Shown: positions 1 through 9,307 of the stretch, piece by piece
Numbering within the stretch: the first letter of the stretch is position 1
Layout: every line of letters begins with the position of its first letter
Assembly (NCBI GenBank): GCA_020056225.1
Contig: JAGVIE010000006.1
Coordinates: 62,001 to 126,000 of the forward strand
DNA length: 64,000 bases
Direction: 5' to 3'
Origin: Bacteroidota bacterium
GTDB taxonomy: Bacteria; Bacteroidota; Ignavibacteria; UBA10030; SZUA-254
The notes under the pieces: model-generated
What the model saw: the letters and a program-made list of their open reading frames with translations, nothing else
Databases searched by the model: none
What the model was told of the DNA's origin: nothing
Program-made: the position numbers and the translations under genes

Positions 1-1
1 A

Positions 2-1039
2 GACCTTGCTGTAATCGTTTACACTTCCGGTTCAACGGGAAAACCAAAAGGTGTTATGTTGACGCATCGTAATTTTGATGTGGTTACGGATGCGGTCAGT
101 GAGTATCTCGAGAATACTTCCGACGATATCATTTTAGATTTTCTGCCACTCTCAATCACTTACGGACTTTTGCAGCTTCTTGTGACTTTCAGGACGGGTG
201 GAACACTGGTTTTGGAAAAAGGATTCGGATTTCCCTATGAAATCATCAAGCGAATAAAAGAAGAGAAAATTACTGGTTTCGCGGGAGCGCCGACAGTGTA
301 CTCGATTATTACACATCTTAACCTTGAAAGTGAAACATTTCCTTCGCTTCGTTACATCACGAATGCGGCGGCTGCAATGCCGTACAGTTTTATACCGAAA
401 TTGAGAAAAATATTTCCAACGACGAAAATTTACTTAATGCACGGTTTGACTGAATGTTTGCGTACTACCTATTTACCTCCAGAGGAAATCGAGACAAGAC
501 CGACATCGGTTGGTCGCGGTATGAAATATGTTCAGTTATCCGTTGAGGATGAAAATGGTAATCGCTTAACGAGCGGGCAGGTCGGGGAATTGTGCGTTCG
601 GGGTCCCAATATAATGAGAGGTTATTGGAACGATCCCGATACAACAGCGAAGGTTTTACGACAGGATAAAAATACCGGCGAGATTGTTTTGCGATCCGGT
701 GATTTATTTACCGTAAATGATGAGGGGTACTTTTATTTTGTTAGCCGCATGGATGATATAATAAAGAGCCGCGGGCGAAAAGTTAGTCCGGTAGAAGTTG
801 AGGATGTAATTTATCTGTGTGAAGAAGTTTTGGAGGTGCGTGTCATCGGCATACCCGATACTCTTCTCGGACAGGCGGTTAAAGCTGAGATTGTATTGAA
901 AAAAGGCGCAACAATTACTGCTGACCAGATCAAAGCTGAGTGCAAGAAGCGTTTAGAAGATTTTCAGATTCCCCAAAAAATCGAGTTTGTTCAATCTCTT
1001 CCCAAAACAGCCGGTGGAAAAATTAAACGGACTAATTAA
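2..1039 (+). CDS. AMP-dependent acyl-CoA/acyl-AMP ligase, C-terminal part
   Basis: The gene enters from the left edge with the frame open from base 2. It activates a carboxylate with ATP to an acyl-adenylate, usually then passed to CoA or a carrier protein. The visible part starts just before the ATP-binding motif (YTSGSTGKPKGVM). It goes on through HGLTECLRT (adenine-binding region), a GDLF...YFYFVSRMDDIIKSRG segment (hinge with the conserved aspartate and arginine) and ends with TAGGKIKR, which carries the catalytic lysine of the mobile C-terminal domain. All core motifs of the ANL superfamily that should lie in this part are intact. The substrate cannot be told from the sequence. The style of the GLTE region resembles fatty acid-AMP ligases and exosortase-associated ligases. 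The N-terminal domain lies outside the window. Confidence 0.88.
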   Translation, partial: DLAVIVYTSGSTGKPKGVMLTHRNFDVVTDAVSEYLENTSDDIILDFLPLSITYGLLQLLVTFRTGGTLVLEKGFGFPYEIIKRIKEEKITGFAGAPTVYSIITHLNLESETFPSLRYITNAAAAMPYSFIPKLRKIFPTTKIYLMHGLTECLRTTYLPPEEIETRPTSVGRGMKYVQLSVEDENGNRLTSGQVGELCVRGPNIMRGYWNDPDTTAKVLRQDKNTGEIVLRSGDLFTVNDEGYFYFVSRMDDIIKSRGRKVSPVEVEDVIYLCEEVLEVRVIGIPDTLLGQAVKAEIVLKKGATITADQIKAECKKRLEDFQIPQKIEFVQSLPKTAGGKIKRTN

Positions 1040-1106
1040 TAAGCAGTATCGGAGTTAGAAACCGTTGATCTCGTAATTCTGTTAATCCCCCCTCCGGTGT
1101 GTGTGT

Positions 1107-1391
1107 TTACTTTTCTTGTATGGCTTTATTCTCGAAGTTATTGCTATTATTTTGAAATAACTTTCTATCAAGTTCCATAATCTCTCTGTACAATCTGTTA
1201 GAATGCTCACCGTTCAGCAGCCTGCGGCGTAATGGAGCTACCACGTTGAATGTCACGTAGGCATCGTGTTTGGACTGTTTTGCCATGATAGAATTCAACT
1301 TGTCGAGTGCTTTTTGCCAATCACTAATTCTCATACTACGGTGTCTTTCATTATATTCTCTTCGCAATGATGGTGTAATTGACAAACCCAA
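1107..1391 (-). CDS. Small hypothetical protein or gene remnant
   Basis: A 94-codon frame that must use a TTG start. The same frame stays open upstream to about 1478 with protein-like sequence (for example YHKWIIYYLIDYACGSGG) but contains no ATG, GTG or TTG start further out. The product would be basic, charged and helical, with no signal peptide and no motif I recognise. The missing start and isolated position suggest the C-terminal remnant of a longer gene, though a short real gene is possible. It lies between a ligase gene and rlmD, facing the ligase. Confidence 0.3.
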   Translation of the reverse strand: MGLSITPSLRREYNERHRSMRISDWQKALDKLNSIMAKQSKHDAYVTFNVVAPLRRRLLNGEHSNRLYREIMELDRKLFQNNSNNFENKAIQEK

Positions 1392-1627
1392 TTCAGGAGC
1401 GGCAATTTGATCTAAACCACCTGATCCACATGCGTAATCTATTAAATAATAAATAATCCACTTGTGATATCGGGTAAATTACTTAAAGTAGATCATGCGA
1501 GATTTGATTGAATAAATGGAGTCTCATTTCCAGTTACTCGTATTTCTTATTTTTTTTGATAATTGTTGCAGTTCATTTTTGGGCATTGCTTGTAAATAAC
1601 TTTGCTTAAGGTTTCGTATATTAACTC

Positions 1628-3034
1628 ATGCAAAAAGGCGAAGAAAAAATATTAAAGATCGAAAGTCTCTCTGGCGACGGGAAAACTATCTCGCGCGAGG
1701 ATGGAATGGTGTACTTTGTTGAAAACGCTGTTCCGGGTGACACTGTAAACGCACGTATCTGGAAAGTCAAAAAGAAATATGCCGAAGCGCGCGCAATCGA
1801 AATTCTCGCGCCATCTCCGATGCGTGTCGAGCCGAGGTGCAAATATTTTGGGATATGCGGAGGGTGTAGATGGCAGAACTTATCCTATGAAAAACAATTA
1901 CATTTCAAACACCAACATATTTCCGATGCATTCAAACATATCGGCGGATTCAGCGCTCCCAATGTTGTACAAGTGATTGGGTGCGAAAGTCCTTATTTTT
2001 ATCGGAATAAAATGGAATTCACCTTTTCCAATTTCCGTTGGCTGACAGAACACGAATATACATCGAGTGAAGACCAGCCACCCGAAGTAGCATTAGGTTT
2101 GCACGTACCGCAACGATACGAAAAGGTATTGAACATTGATGAATGTTATCTTCAATCGGAAGTGAGCACCGCAATTCTTAATTCGGTACGGGAAATATTC
2201 CGTGTATGGGATAGTTCGGTTTATTCGACAAAAACACACGAAGGATATTTAAGACATCTGGTTATTCGCGATGGAAAACAAACCGGTGAGATGATGGTAA
2301 ATCTTGTCACTACCTACGACTGGCCCGAATCTATGCAGAAGCTTACAGGGTTATTGTGTAAACAATTTCCGGAAATAACAACTGTTGTCAACAACATAAC
2401 AGACCGGAAATCGTTGGTTGCGTTCGGTGAGATGGAAAGAATATATTACGGTCCGGGATATATTACGGAAAATATCGGCGACCTTACGTTTCGCATATCG
2501 GCAAATTCTTTCTTTCAGACGAATACTTATCAGGCTGAAAAATTGTATGCAGTTGTAAAAGAGTTGGCAGAATTAAAATCCACCGACGTTGTGTACGATC
2601 TCTATAGCGGTACGGGCACTATTGCAATCTATTTGTCGGATGCTGTAGAACGTGTCATAGGCATTGACGTTGTAGAAAGCGCCATAGCCGACGCAGAACG
2701 CAATGCAGACATTAATAAAATTACAAATTGTTATTTTTTACAGGGTGATCTAAAAGATCGTCTGACGAAGGACCGCTCCTGGCTTGAAGAGCATCCACAA
2801 CCGACTGTAGTTGTTGCCGATCCGCCGCGAAGCGGTATGCACGAAAAAGTAATTAAACAAATAATAAAATTCTCACCCGATAGAATTGTCTATGTAAGTT
2901 GTAATCCAGCCACCCAAGCCCGTGATGCAAAACTTTTGGCTGCGGAGGGATACAGACTGGATGTTGTACAACCGGTCGATATGTTTCCCCATACCGATCA
3001 TGTTGAAGCCGTAGCTTTGTTCAGGAAATTATAA
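1628..3034 (+). CDS. rlmD: 23S rRNA (uracil-5-)-methyltransferase, RlmD/RumA family
   Basis: Predicted SAM-dependent m5U methyltransferase of 23S rRNA. An N-terminal TRAM-like RNA-binding region (about 5-60) is followed by the iron-sulfur cluster ligands C71, C77 and C80 (CKYFGICGGC), with C173 as the likely fourth. The methylase domain shows the SAM loop DLYSGTGT at about 324, ADPPRSG at about 398, and the catalytic cysteine C425 in IVYVSCNPATQ. At 468 residues it is normal for the family. RlmD and RlmC/TrmA paralogs are hard to separate by eye, so the exact target uridine is inferred. The 3' end overlaps the convergent menG by 6 bp. Confidence 0.88.
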   Translation: MQKGEEKILKIESLSGDGKTISREDGMVYFVENAVPGDTVNARIWKVKKKYAEARAIEILAPSPMRVEPRCKYFGICGGCRWQNLSYEKQLHFKHQHISDAFKHIGGFSAPNVVQVIGCESPYFYRNKMEFTFSNFRWLTEHEYTSSEDQPPEVALGLHVPQRYEKVLNIDECYLQSEVSTAILNSVREIFRVWDSSVYSTKTHEGYLRHLVIRDGKQTGEMMVNLVTTYDWPESMQKLTGLLCKQFPEITTVVNNITDRKSLVAFGEMERIYYGPGYITENIGDLTFRISANSFFQTNTYQAEKLYAVVKELAELKSTDVVYDLYSGTGTIAIYLSDAVERVIGIDVVESAIADAERNADINKITNCYFLQGDLKDRLTKDRSWLEEHPQPTVVVADPPRSGMHEKVIKQIIKFSPDRIVYVSCNPATQARDAKLLAAEGYRLDVVQPVDMFPHTDHVEAVALFRKL

Positions 3035-3760
3035 AGCGGGTTTTTCCCCCTTGAAGATTGTAGCGGTACCGAATGTTAACGGGATTACTTCTGTATCTAT
3101 AAATCCGGCTGTCTTCATCAGATTATTAAATTCTTCATTCTTTGGAAAATTCTTTATCGAATCAGGTAGATATTGATATGCGGCTGAATGCTTTGAAATA
3201 ATTTTCCCTAAAGCCGGTAAAATATAAACCGAATGCAATCTGTACAATCGCAGCATCAAGGGATGTGTGGGTGTAGTGAGTTCTAATATGATCGAGATGC
3301 CGCCCGGTTTCAATACGCGAAACATTTCCCGGAGTGAAGCAAGTCTATCTGAAAAATTTCTGATGCCAAACGCGACAATCGTCGCATCGAATGTATCATT
3401 GCCGAACGGTAATAAAAGAGCATCGCAGCAAACGAACGACATCTGCGGTTCTAACCTGCGGGATATTGTTTTTTGCTTCAGGACACCAAGCATGTTCAAC
3501 GAAAAATCGGAAGCGGTTATTGAGGTCGGTTGCTTACTGAGGATTTCAAATGCTACATCGCCGCTGCCTGCCGCAATGTCCAATATTCTTTTATACCGGT
3601 TATCGTTAAGGAATGAAACGGCTTTCTTTCTCCAGAGAATATCCATTCCAAAACTCATAAGATGGTTTAGTAGATCATAAGTGGGAGCTATCGAGTCGAA
3701 CATTTTCTGAATGCTCGATGGCTTTTTCAGTGTAATTGTATCTTCGGGTAATTGCTTCAT
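3029..3760 (-). CDS. menG: Demethylmenaquinone methyltransferase (UbiE/MenG)
   Basis: SAM-dependent C-methyltransferase for the last step of menaquinone synthesis. It has the family start FDSIAPTYDLLNHLMSFG, the SAM-binding motif ILDIAAGSGDVAFEIL and the VAFGIRNFSDR signature. The length of 243 residues is typical. It fits the window: the quinol oxidases at 31.7-47 kb and 55-57 kb need a quinol, and in this group menaquinol is expected. It converges on rlmD with a 6-bp overlap of coding ends, so no room exists for a separate terminator between them. Confidence 0.9.
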   Translation of the reverse strand: MKQLPEDTITLKKPSSIQKMFDSIAPTYDLLNHLMSFGMDILWRKKAVSFLNDNRYKRILDIAAGSGDVAFEILSKQPTSITASDFSLNMLGVLKQKTISRRLEPQMSFVCCDALLLPFGNDTFDATIVAFGIRNFSDRLASLREMFRVLKPGGISIILELTTPTHPLMLRLYRLHSVYILPALGKIISKHSAAYQYLPDSIKNFPKNEEFNNLMKTAGFIDTEVIPLTFGTATIFKGEKPAL

Positions 3761-3883
3761 TTCAAGTCAATTTCGCCAAACAACTGCTGAAAAGCAAGTG
3801 AGTTAGATAGTTTTATGTGATTCGTGCAAAAATGTTCTTGCTTTTTAACCAACTTTCCCTTATGTTTTTCATGTTCAAATCGA

Positions 3884-6373
3884 ATGCATAAGTTCTATAT
3901 AAAATACCTGTTGACATTAAGTATTGCTTATGTAGTTTTCGGAGAGACACTTGTTGGAGGCGTTTCAGTAAAGAATATCGTTGCCTCCCGTGTTTCAGCA
4001 CCGCCGAAGATTGATGGAATACTTAACGAAGATGCCTGGAAGCTTGCAGTTCCCATCACCGGATTTCAAGAATTCGATCCGGATGAGGGTGCGCCAGCTA
4101 CAGAGGAGACATCGGTCAGAATCATTTATGATGATGATGCGCTCTACGTGGGTGTTTTATGCTTTGACTCAGAGCCGGATAAAATCGTAAAACAACTTAC
4201 GCGCCGCGACCGAAGTGTGCAGGCGGATCGGTTTTCAGTTATTATCGATTCCTATCACGATCATACGACCGCATTTTTATTCAGTGGGTCTGTATCGGGT
4301 GTGAAATCGGACGGAGTTTTATCGCAGGATGGTATGGTTTACGATGTCCAGTGGGATGCCGTATGGGATTTTAATGCACAGATAATCCCCAGCGGGTGGT
4401 CTGCCGAATTCAAAATTCCGTATAGTGCAATTCGCTTTGCCGATCAGGAAGATGAATATGTTTGGGGAATAAATTTCCGCCGTTATATCCCCCGTAAACA
4501 GGAAACCGATGAATGGGTTATGGTGCCCAGAAAAGACACCCCTCCGGGGACAATTTCATCAGTTTCAAGAATGGGTAATCTATCCGGTATCATCAACATA
4601 CATCCACCGTTACATATCGAATTAATGCCATACCATGTTTCAAAAGTTAACTATCTTTCGCAACCGTCGCCATTTTCTTTGCGGAAAGAGTATCAACCCA
4701 ATGCCGGCATCGATATGAAATATGGATTGACAAATAATTTTACTCTCGATTTAGCTGTGAATCCCGATTATGGGCAGGTTGAAGTCGATCAGGCAAAATT
4801 AAATTTAACAGTATTTGAAACGTATTATCCAGAGAAGCGTCCGTTTTTCGTTGAAGGATCACAAATATTTTCTTTCGGAAACAGTTTCGATTATAAACAA
4901 CTCAGACTTCTATACTCACGGAGGATAGGTAGGCAACCGAGAGGATACGATTACATGGCTCTTGATACCGGTGAAACTTTCAGTGAAAAACCAGAAGTTA
5001 CAACAATCCTTACATCGGCTAAACTATCAGGGCGAACAAATGATGGACTTGAAATCGGATTCCTTACCGCACTAACTGATCGGGAAGAAGCGGTGATTAG
5101 AAGCAGCAACGGTGTTGAATCATCGCCAATAACCGTTGAACCTCGTGCGAGTTATAATGCACTTCGCCTGCGCCAGAATATCTGGGATAATTCGACTATT
5201 GGATTAATGGCGACAAGTTCATTCAAACAAAAATATTTCCCTACACTAAGCGGCGGAGTTGACTGGCAAATACGCACGGATGATCGTCAATATGAATTAG
5301 ATGGTTATTTAGCAGGCTCAATACTGAAATCATCCCCATCCGAACGCTGCACCGGTGGCGCCGGACGGCTCGCTTTCGGGAAATTAGGCGGCGATCACTG
5401 GTTGGTTTATTCGGCATATGATTTTTCAACAAAAAAATTCTCCATTAACGACATGGGATATTACAGCCAGCCCAGAGAGCATGGAGGATATACGGCAGTA
5501 TCATATAAAGAAGATCATGCCAATGAACCGCTCCGCAGATATGGCATTACGAGTGAAACCGATTACAGATGGAATTGGGATGGCAACAACACCATCAACT
5601 ACCTTGAGATTGAACCCTGGATGGAGTTCAGAAATTTCTGGCAGTTGTCATTCGATTACATTCATAATTTCCCCGCTAACGACGATGCTAACCGCGGTAT
5701 TATAGGATTATATAGAAGGCCATCCACCAATAGTTTATCGGCAACAATACGCACCGATAGTCGACATATGATAGAAGCATCGATTCAGACAGGTTATACT
5801 AATACGGCAAAAGGTGCACATACAACCTTTCTATGGTTCCAATCGACTATAAGACCTCTGAGTTGGATGGAATTCACTCCAGGCTACATGATCATTAGAA
5901 CACGTAATGAAGAGGCATGGGTAACGAGTCCGAATTATCCATATTATTTTTATGCCGACGGACTATATAATTTGTTCGGTGATCGTGATATTGACGAGCA
6001 TGAGTTCTCGCTGCGCGGGACTGTTACATTTATGAAGAATCTGAGTTTACAATTTTATACTCAGATATTGCTTGCAAAAGGTCAATATACAAATTTTAAG
6101 GAACTGATCGGTAAAGATAATCTTCCGCTGTACGATTTTGAAAATTCTCTTGCGTATAAAGATCCGAACTTCAATGAGAAAACATTGAATGCCAATATAG
6201 TTCTTAGGTGGGAATATCTACCGGGAAGCACATTCTATCTTGTTTGGACTCAGGGTCGTCATGGCTATCGCGGGAAGTACGAACAAGAATTTTCCAATGA
6301 TTTTAACGATGTCTTTAGTTTACCAATGGATAATGTTATTCTGGCTAAGATAAGTTATTGGTGGAGCTTTTAG
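3884..6373 (+). CDS. DUF5916 outer-membrane protein with CBM9-like domain
   Basis: An exported protein of about 829 residues. I chose the ATG at 3884 because a signal peptide (MHKFYIKYLLTLSIAYVVFG) begins there; the frame stays open upstream to an ATG at 3824 that would bury it. The mature start PPKIDGILNEDAWKLA and the run to about residue 220 match CBM9-like sugar-binding folds. The remainder is rich in aromatic residues and alternating polar/apolar strands, as in the DUF5916 beta-barrel, ending with an aromatic residue (WWSF). VDQAKLNLTVFETYYPEKRPFFVEG is split here only to note the family signature EKRPFFVEG. Its substrate is unknown. It stands alone between menG and the sigma-factor operon. 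Confidence 0.8.
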   Translation: MHKFYIKYLLTLSIAYVVFGETLVGGVSVKNIVASRVSAPPKIDGILNEDAWKLAVPITGFQEFDPDEGAPATEETSVRIIYDDDALYVGVLCFDSEPDKIVKQLTRRDRSVQADRFSVIIDSYHDHTTAFLFSGSVSGVKSDGVLSQDGMVYDVQWDAVWDFNAQIIPSGWSAEFKIPYSAIRFADQEDEYVWGINFRRYIPRKQETDEWVMVPRKDTPPGTISSVSRMGNLSGIINIHPPLHIELMPYHVSKVNYLSQPSPFSLRKEYQPNAGIDMKYGLTNNFTLDLAVNPDYGQVEVDQAKLNLTVFETYYPEKRPFFVEGSQIFSFGNSFDYKQLRLLYSRRIGRQPRGYDYMALDTGETFSEKPEVTTILTSAKLSGRTNDGLEIGFLTALTDREEAVIRSSNGVESSPITVEPRASYNALRLRQNIWDNSTIGLMATSSFKQKYFPTLSGGVDWQIRTDDRQYELDGYLAGSILKSSPSERCTGGAGRLAFGKLGGDHWLVYSAYDFSTKKFSINDMGYYSQPREHGGYTAVSYKEDHANEPLRRYGITSETDYRWNWDGNNTINYLEIEPWMEFRNFWQLSFDYIHNFPANDDANRGIIGLYRRPSTNSLSATIRTDSRHMIEASIQTGYTNTAKGAHTTFLWFQSTIRPLSWMEFTPGYMIIRTRNEEAWVTSPNYPYYFYADGLYNLFGDRDIDEHEFSLRGTVTFMKNLSLQFYTQILLAKGQYTNFKELIGKDNLPLYDFENSLAYKDPNFNEKTLNANIVLRWEYLPGSTFYLVWTQGRHGYRGKYEQEFSNDFNDVFSLPMDNVILAKISYWWSF

Positions 6374-6565
6374 CCAAATCGCGGTTCATTCGTTCTGATT
6401 TTTCGACTTAAAAAGAGTTCTCCTATCATTTCAGATTTATTCTCCCTCGAAAATTGTACCGGTTCCTCAACTATCCGCTGAATTTTTCGTAGCACTTAGA
6501 AGCATGTCAACCACCATAAGGCGCCAATTGTCTAATATACAGAATTTAAATAAGGGATCCCTTGC

Positions 6566-7123
6566 ATGATGGCTGCGGATGAGCAGCAACTGATCCTTCG
6601 GGTGAAAGAAGGAGACCATGAAGCATATCGTGTGCTTGTCGGGCGCCATATGAAGCACGCTTATAATATTGCTTATGGTTTCCTGATTGATCACGATGAT
6701 GCCGAAGATATTGCCCAGGAATCTTTTGTGCGTATATATGAATCAATACAATCGTTTCGTGGAGAAGCCTCGTTCAATACATGGCTCTATAGGATAGTCA
6801 CAAACCTCTCATTGAATAAATTGAGACAGAGAAAAAATACTAACCATAGAATTACAAATCTTCCGCATCAATCGGCGATGAATATTATTTCACCTCCGGA
6901 TGATACCTCATATCAGGATGTTAAGCCGATTATTGAGCGTGCTCTTCACGCACTTCCCACTCTGCAAAGAGCCGTAGTGATTTTACGCCATCTAAACGGA
7001 TTATCGACTAAACAGGTGAGTGAAATACTCCGCTGTTCGGAAGGAACTATCAAAACCCATCTGCATAGAGGTATGAAGAAGATGAAAACGCAATTGACGG
7101 AAATAAAAGATGAAGTGATATGA
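6566..7123 (+). CDS. ECF-family RNA polymerase sigma factor
   Basis: A 185-residue sigma-70 family factor with only regions 2 and 4. Region 2 is about 10-85, with the DAEDIAQESFVRIY and FNTWLYRIVTNLSLNKLR segments that bind core polymerase and the -10 element. Region 4 is about 120-180, with ALPTLQRAVVILRHLNGLS and an HTH ending in GTIKTHLHRG for -35 recognition. The next gene starts inside its stop codon (ATGA overlap) and encodes a zinc-finger anti-sigma factor, so the sigma is probably held at the membrane until a signal frees it. A second ATG lies one codon downstream. Confidence 0.92.
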   Translation: MMAADEQQLILRVKEGDHEAYRVLVGRHMKHAYNIAYGFLIDHDDAEDIAQESFVRIYESIQSFRGEASFNTWLYRIVTNLSLNKLRQRKNTNHRITNLPHQSAMNIISPPDDTSYQDVKPIIERALHALPTLQRAVVILRHLNGLSTKQVSEILRCSEGTIKTHLHRGMKKMKTQLTEIKDEVI

Positions 7124-7938
7124 GCGCGCATAAACAAATACAAAGCCAATTCTATGATTATATACAGGGTGGATTAAAATCGGATGAACACAGCATTATT
7201 GATACACATCTTGCTTCGTGCACAATGTGCAGATGTAAGTTGGAGGAACTGAAAAGATTTATCGAAAGCCCTGTCTTTTCTCCGGAATTACCGAGCGATA
7301 AATTGCCGCCTGAATATTGGAACAATTTTGCCTTGGAGGTCGAACAAAAAATCAGAACATATGAAATAGAAAAAAGAGAGTATTCGTTGTCGTTGTGGGA
7401 CTGGCTGAATTCATTGTTCATTTTTCACAAACGCCAGATTATAGCTGTTAGTAGCGCATTGACAATTGTATGTATGGCAATAACAGGGTGGCTTTTATAT
7501 GTTCCCACTCTTGTCGATGAGAAAATCGCACTGCCGGAAATCTCCTCATCGCAATTTATGGAAATCGATCAAAAAGTCGGTGAGTATCTGCATAAGTCGA
7601 AAACATTGCTTGTTGGAATCAGTAATCTTGATTTGGAAGAAAAGAGCCCAATCGACGTGACTGCCGAGAAAAAAGCTTCGCGTAATTTAGTTCAGGAAGC
7701 CCGCTATTTAAAAAACCAGCCGCTGGATATTCGCTCGGCAAGATTGATCGGAGACCTGGAAAGAATTCAAATTGAACTCGCAACAATCAAGGATGATGCC
7801 GCTATACCTCGTATTGAGATGCTGCGGGAAGGAATTCACAGAGGCAATTTATTATTCAAAATACGAATGGCTGAATCGATGTACGAGATGCCAAGACTTA
7901 TGAATGTTAATAATATTTACTCAGGAGACAGAAAATGA
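7120..7938 (+). CDS. Membrane-bound zinc-finger anti-sigma factor
   Basis: The N-terminal 50 residues carry the ZAS-type zinc finger pattern H-x3-C-x2-C (HLASCTMC), which in this family binds region 2/4 of the partner sigma factor. One transmembrane helix (about residues 109-128, IIAVSSALTIVCMAITGWLLY) separates it from an extracytoplasmic part of about 140 residues that is helical and has no recognised domain. Start and stop overlap its neighbours by 4 bp each, so the three proteins are translationally coupled. The extracytoplasmic region could bind the downstream HEAT-repeat protein; that is inference from operon order. Confidence 0.82.
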   Translation: MSAHKQIQSQFYDYIQGGLKSDEHSIIDTHLASCTMCRCKLEELKRFIESPVFSPELPSDKLPPEYWNNFALEVEQKIRTYEIEKREYSLSLWDWLNSLFIFHKRQIIAVSSALTIVCMAITGWLLYVPTLVDEKIALPEISSSQFMEIDQKVGEYLHKSKTLLVGISNLDLEEKSPIDVTAEKKASRNLVQEARYLKNQPLDIRSARLIGDLERIQIELATIKDDAAIPRIEMLREGIHRGNLLFKIRMAESMYEMPRLMNVNNIYSGDRK

Positions 7939-9170
7939 AGTCACCGTTTTTATTAATCGCGATGGTTTTCATCCCCATTTTATTCGGATTAGCGCAGCCA
8001 GGCACTCAACTTGCGTGGCAATCCTCTCCGCATGAATATCTTGACTATGAAACTTCTGAGAACCATGATGATCCGGCATATATATTGTACAAAAAAGGAT
8101 ACGATTTAATCCTAAATGAACAATGGGATGAGTCGCGGGAAAAATTCGACGTACTGCTCACGAAATTTTCAAAGAGCAATTATGTAGACGACGCTGAATA
8201 TTGGACGGCGTATGCGCTGAAGCATACTAACAGGAAGAAAGCCATTGATGCGTATAATCGATTTCTTAAAAAATATTCCGGCAGCGCTTACTACGATGAC
8301 GCAATTGCTGACTTGGCGGAATTAAAGAAAGATCGTTCGAAGATTGTAGATAAATTAACGGTGAAGGGTGATGCGAGGGTTTACGTTACTGAGGATGGCA
8401 TGTTCATGAGTGCTGGAACCCAGCGAATGAATATCGGTGAGGATGGCGTAATAATTGGTGAGGGACCTGAAAGCCTTGTAGTGGATATACATGGTATCAC
8501 TATAAGCGGCGACGGAAAAAATTTTCGATATAGTTATGGCATTGCGCCTCAAGCAAGAACGCTTGGTCGTGCAATCAGACTGCAATCCATCCGGATGAAT
8601 AGAATGCGTCTGCGTCCCATTGGTGGCCATGTAGCAAATATCAGAATAACCGGGGAAGATGATCTCGATCCTGAGATACGTTTAAAAATGGAAGCGCTTT
8701 ATTCGCTAAGTGAATCAAAAGAAGATGAGAAATCATTTCATGCCCTGAAAGATATTGCACTCAATTACAGACAGCCGCGCCCTATCAGGGAAGCTGCGCT
8801 TGATGCGTTATCTGACTTTAAAAAATACGATGTCCTACCTGTGTATATCGAGATAATACAAAGTGATACCAGTGAGGATATGCAAACATATGCCATCGAT
8901 TATATATCTCAGAATGAGAAAGATAAAAATAAAACGACTAGAATTTTGATAAATCTATTCAATTCACTGCCAAAGACACGGGTTGAGCAACGCCAAATAC
9001 TTTTTTATTCGGTTGCCGATATTGGAAACGATCATGCGATCGATTTCCTCTCTGATGTAGCGCGTTCCAGTGACGATTATGAACTCCGAAGGGAAGCGAT
9101 ATATTATCTTGGTAATATAGGTGGTGAAAAAGCTCGTGAGGCTCTTTTCGAGATTTTGAAGGATAAATAA
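7935..9170 (+). CDS. Exported TPR/HEAT-repeat protein of the sigma operon
   Basis: A 411-residue protein with a signal peptide (MKSPFLLIAMVFIPILFGLA). Residues about 55-130 look like tetratricopeptide units of the YbgF/BamD kind (YILYKKGYDLILNEQWDESR; YWTAYALKHTNRKKAIDAY). A beta-rich middle part of about 100 residues follows. The last 150 residues are HEAT-like repeats (IREAALDALSDF; YELRREAIYYLGNIGGEKAR). It overlaps the anti-sigma gene by 4 bp and closes the operon. The arrangement suggests a periplasmic scaffold linked to signal reception by the anti-sigma factor, or a product needed under the same stress. No enzyme motif is seen. Confidence 0.72.
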   Translation: MKSPFLLIAMVFIPILFGLAQPGTQLAWQSSPHEYLDYETSENHDDPAYILYKKGYDLILNEQWDESREKFDVLLTKFSKSNYVDDAEYWTAYALKHTNRKKAIDAYNRFLKKYSGSAYYDDAIADLAELKKDRSKIVDKLTVKGDARVYVTEDGMFMSAGTQRMNIGEDGVIIGEGPESLVVDIHGITISGDGKNFRYSYGIAPQARTLGRAIRLQSIRMNRMRLRPIGGHVANIRITGEDDLDPEIRLKMEALYSLSESKEDEKSFHALKDIALNYRQPRPIREAALDALSDFKKYDVLPVYIEIIQSDTSEDMQTYAIDYISQNEKDKNKTTRILINLFNSLPKTRVEQRQILFYSVADIGNDHAIDFLSDVARSSDDYELRREAIYYLGNIGGEKAREALFEILKDK

Positions 9171-9307
9171 ATTATTAATCAAATCCATCCAAAATATCTA
9201 GTAGGACACCATATCTTAAAACAGGTTCTGCAAATTTGATTTGAAATAATTATTTGTTAAGTTTCTTCATGGTTCCAATAACAAAATTCTCATTAAAAGG
9301 AAATGCC

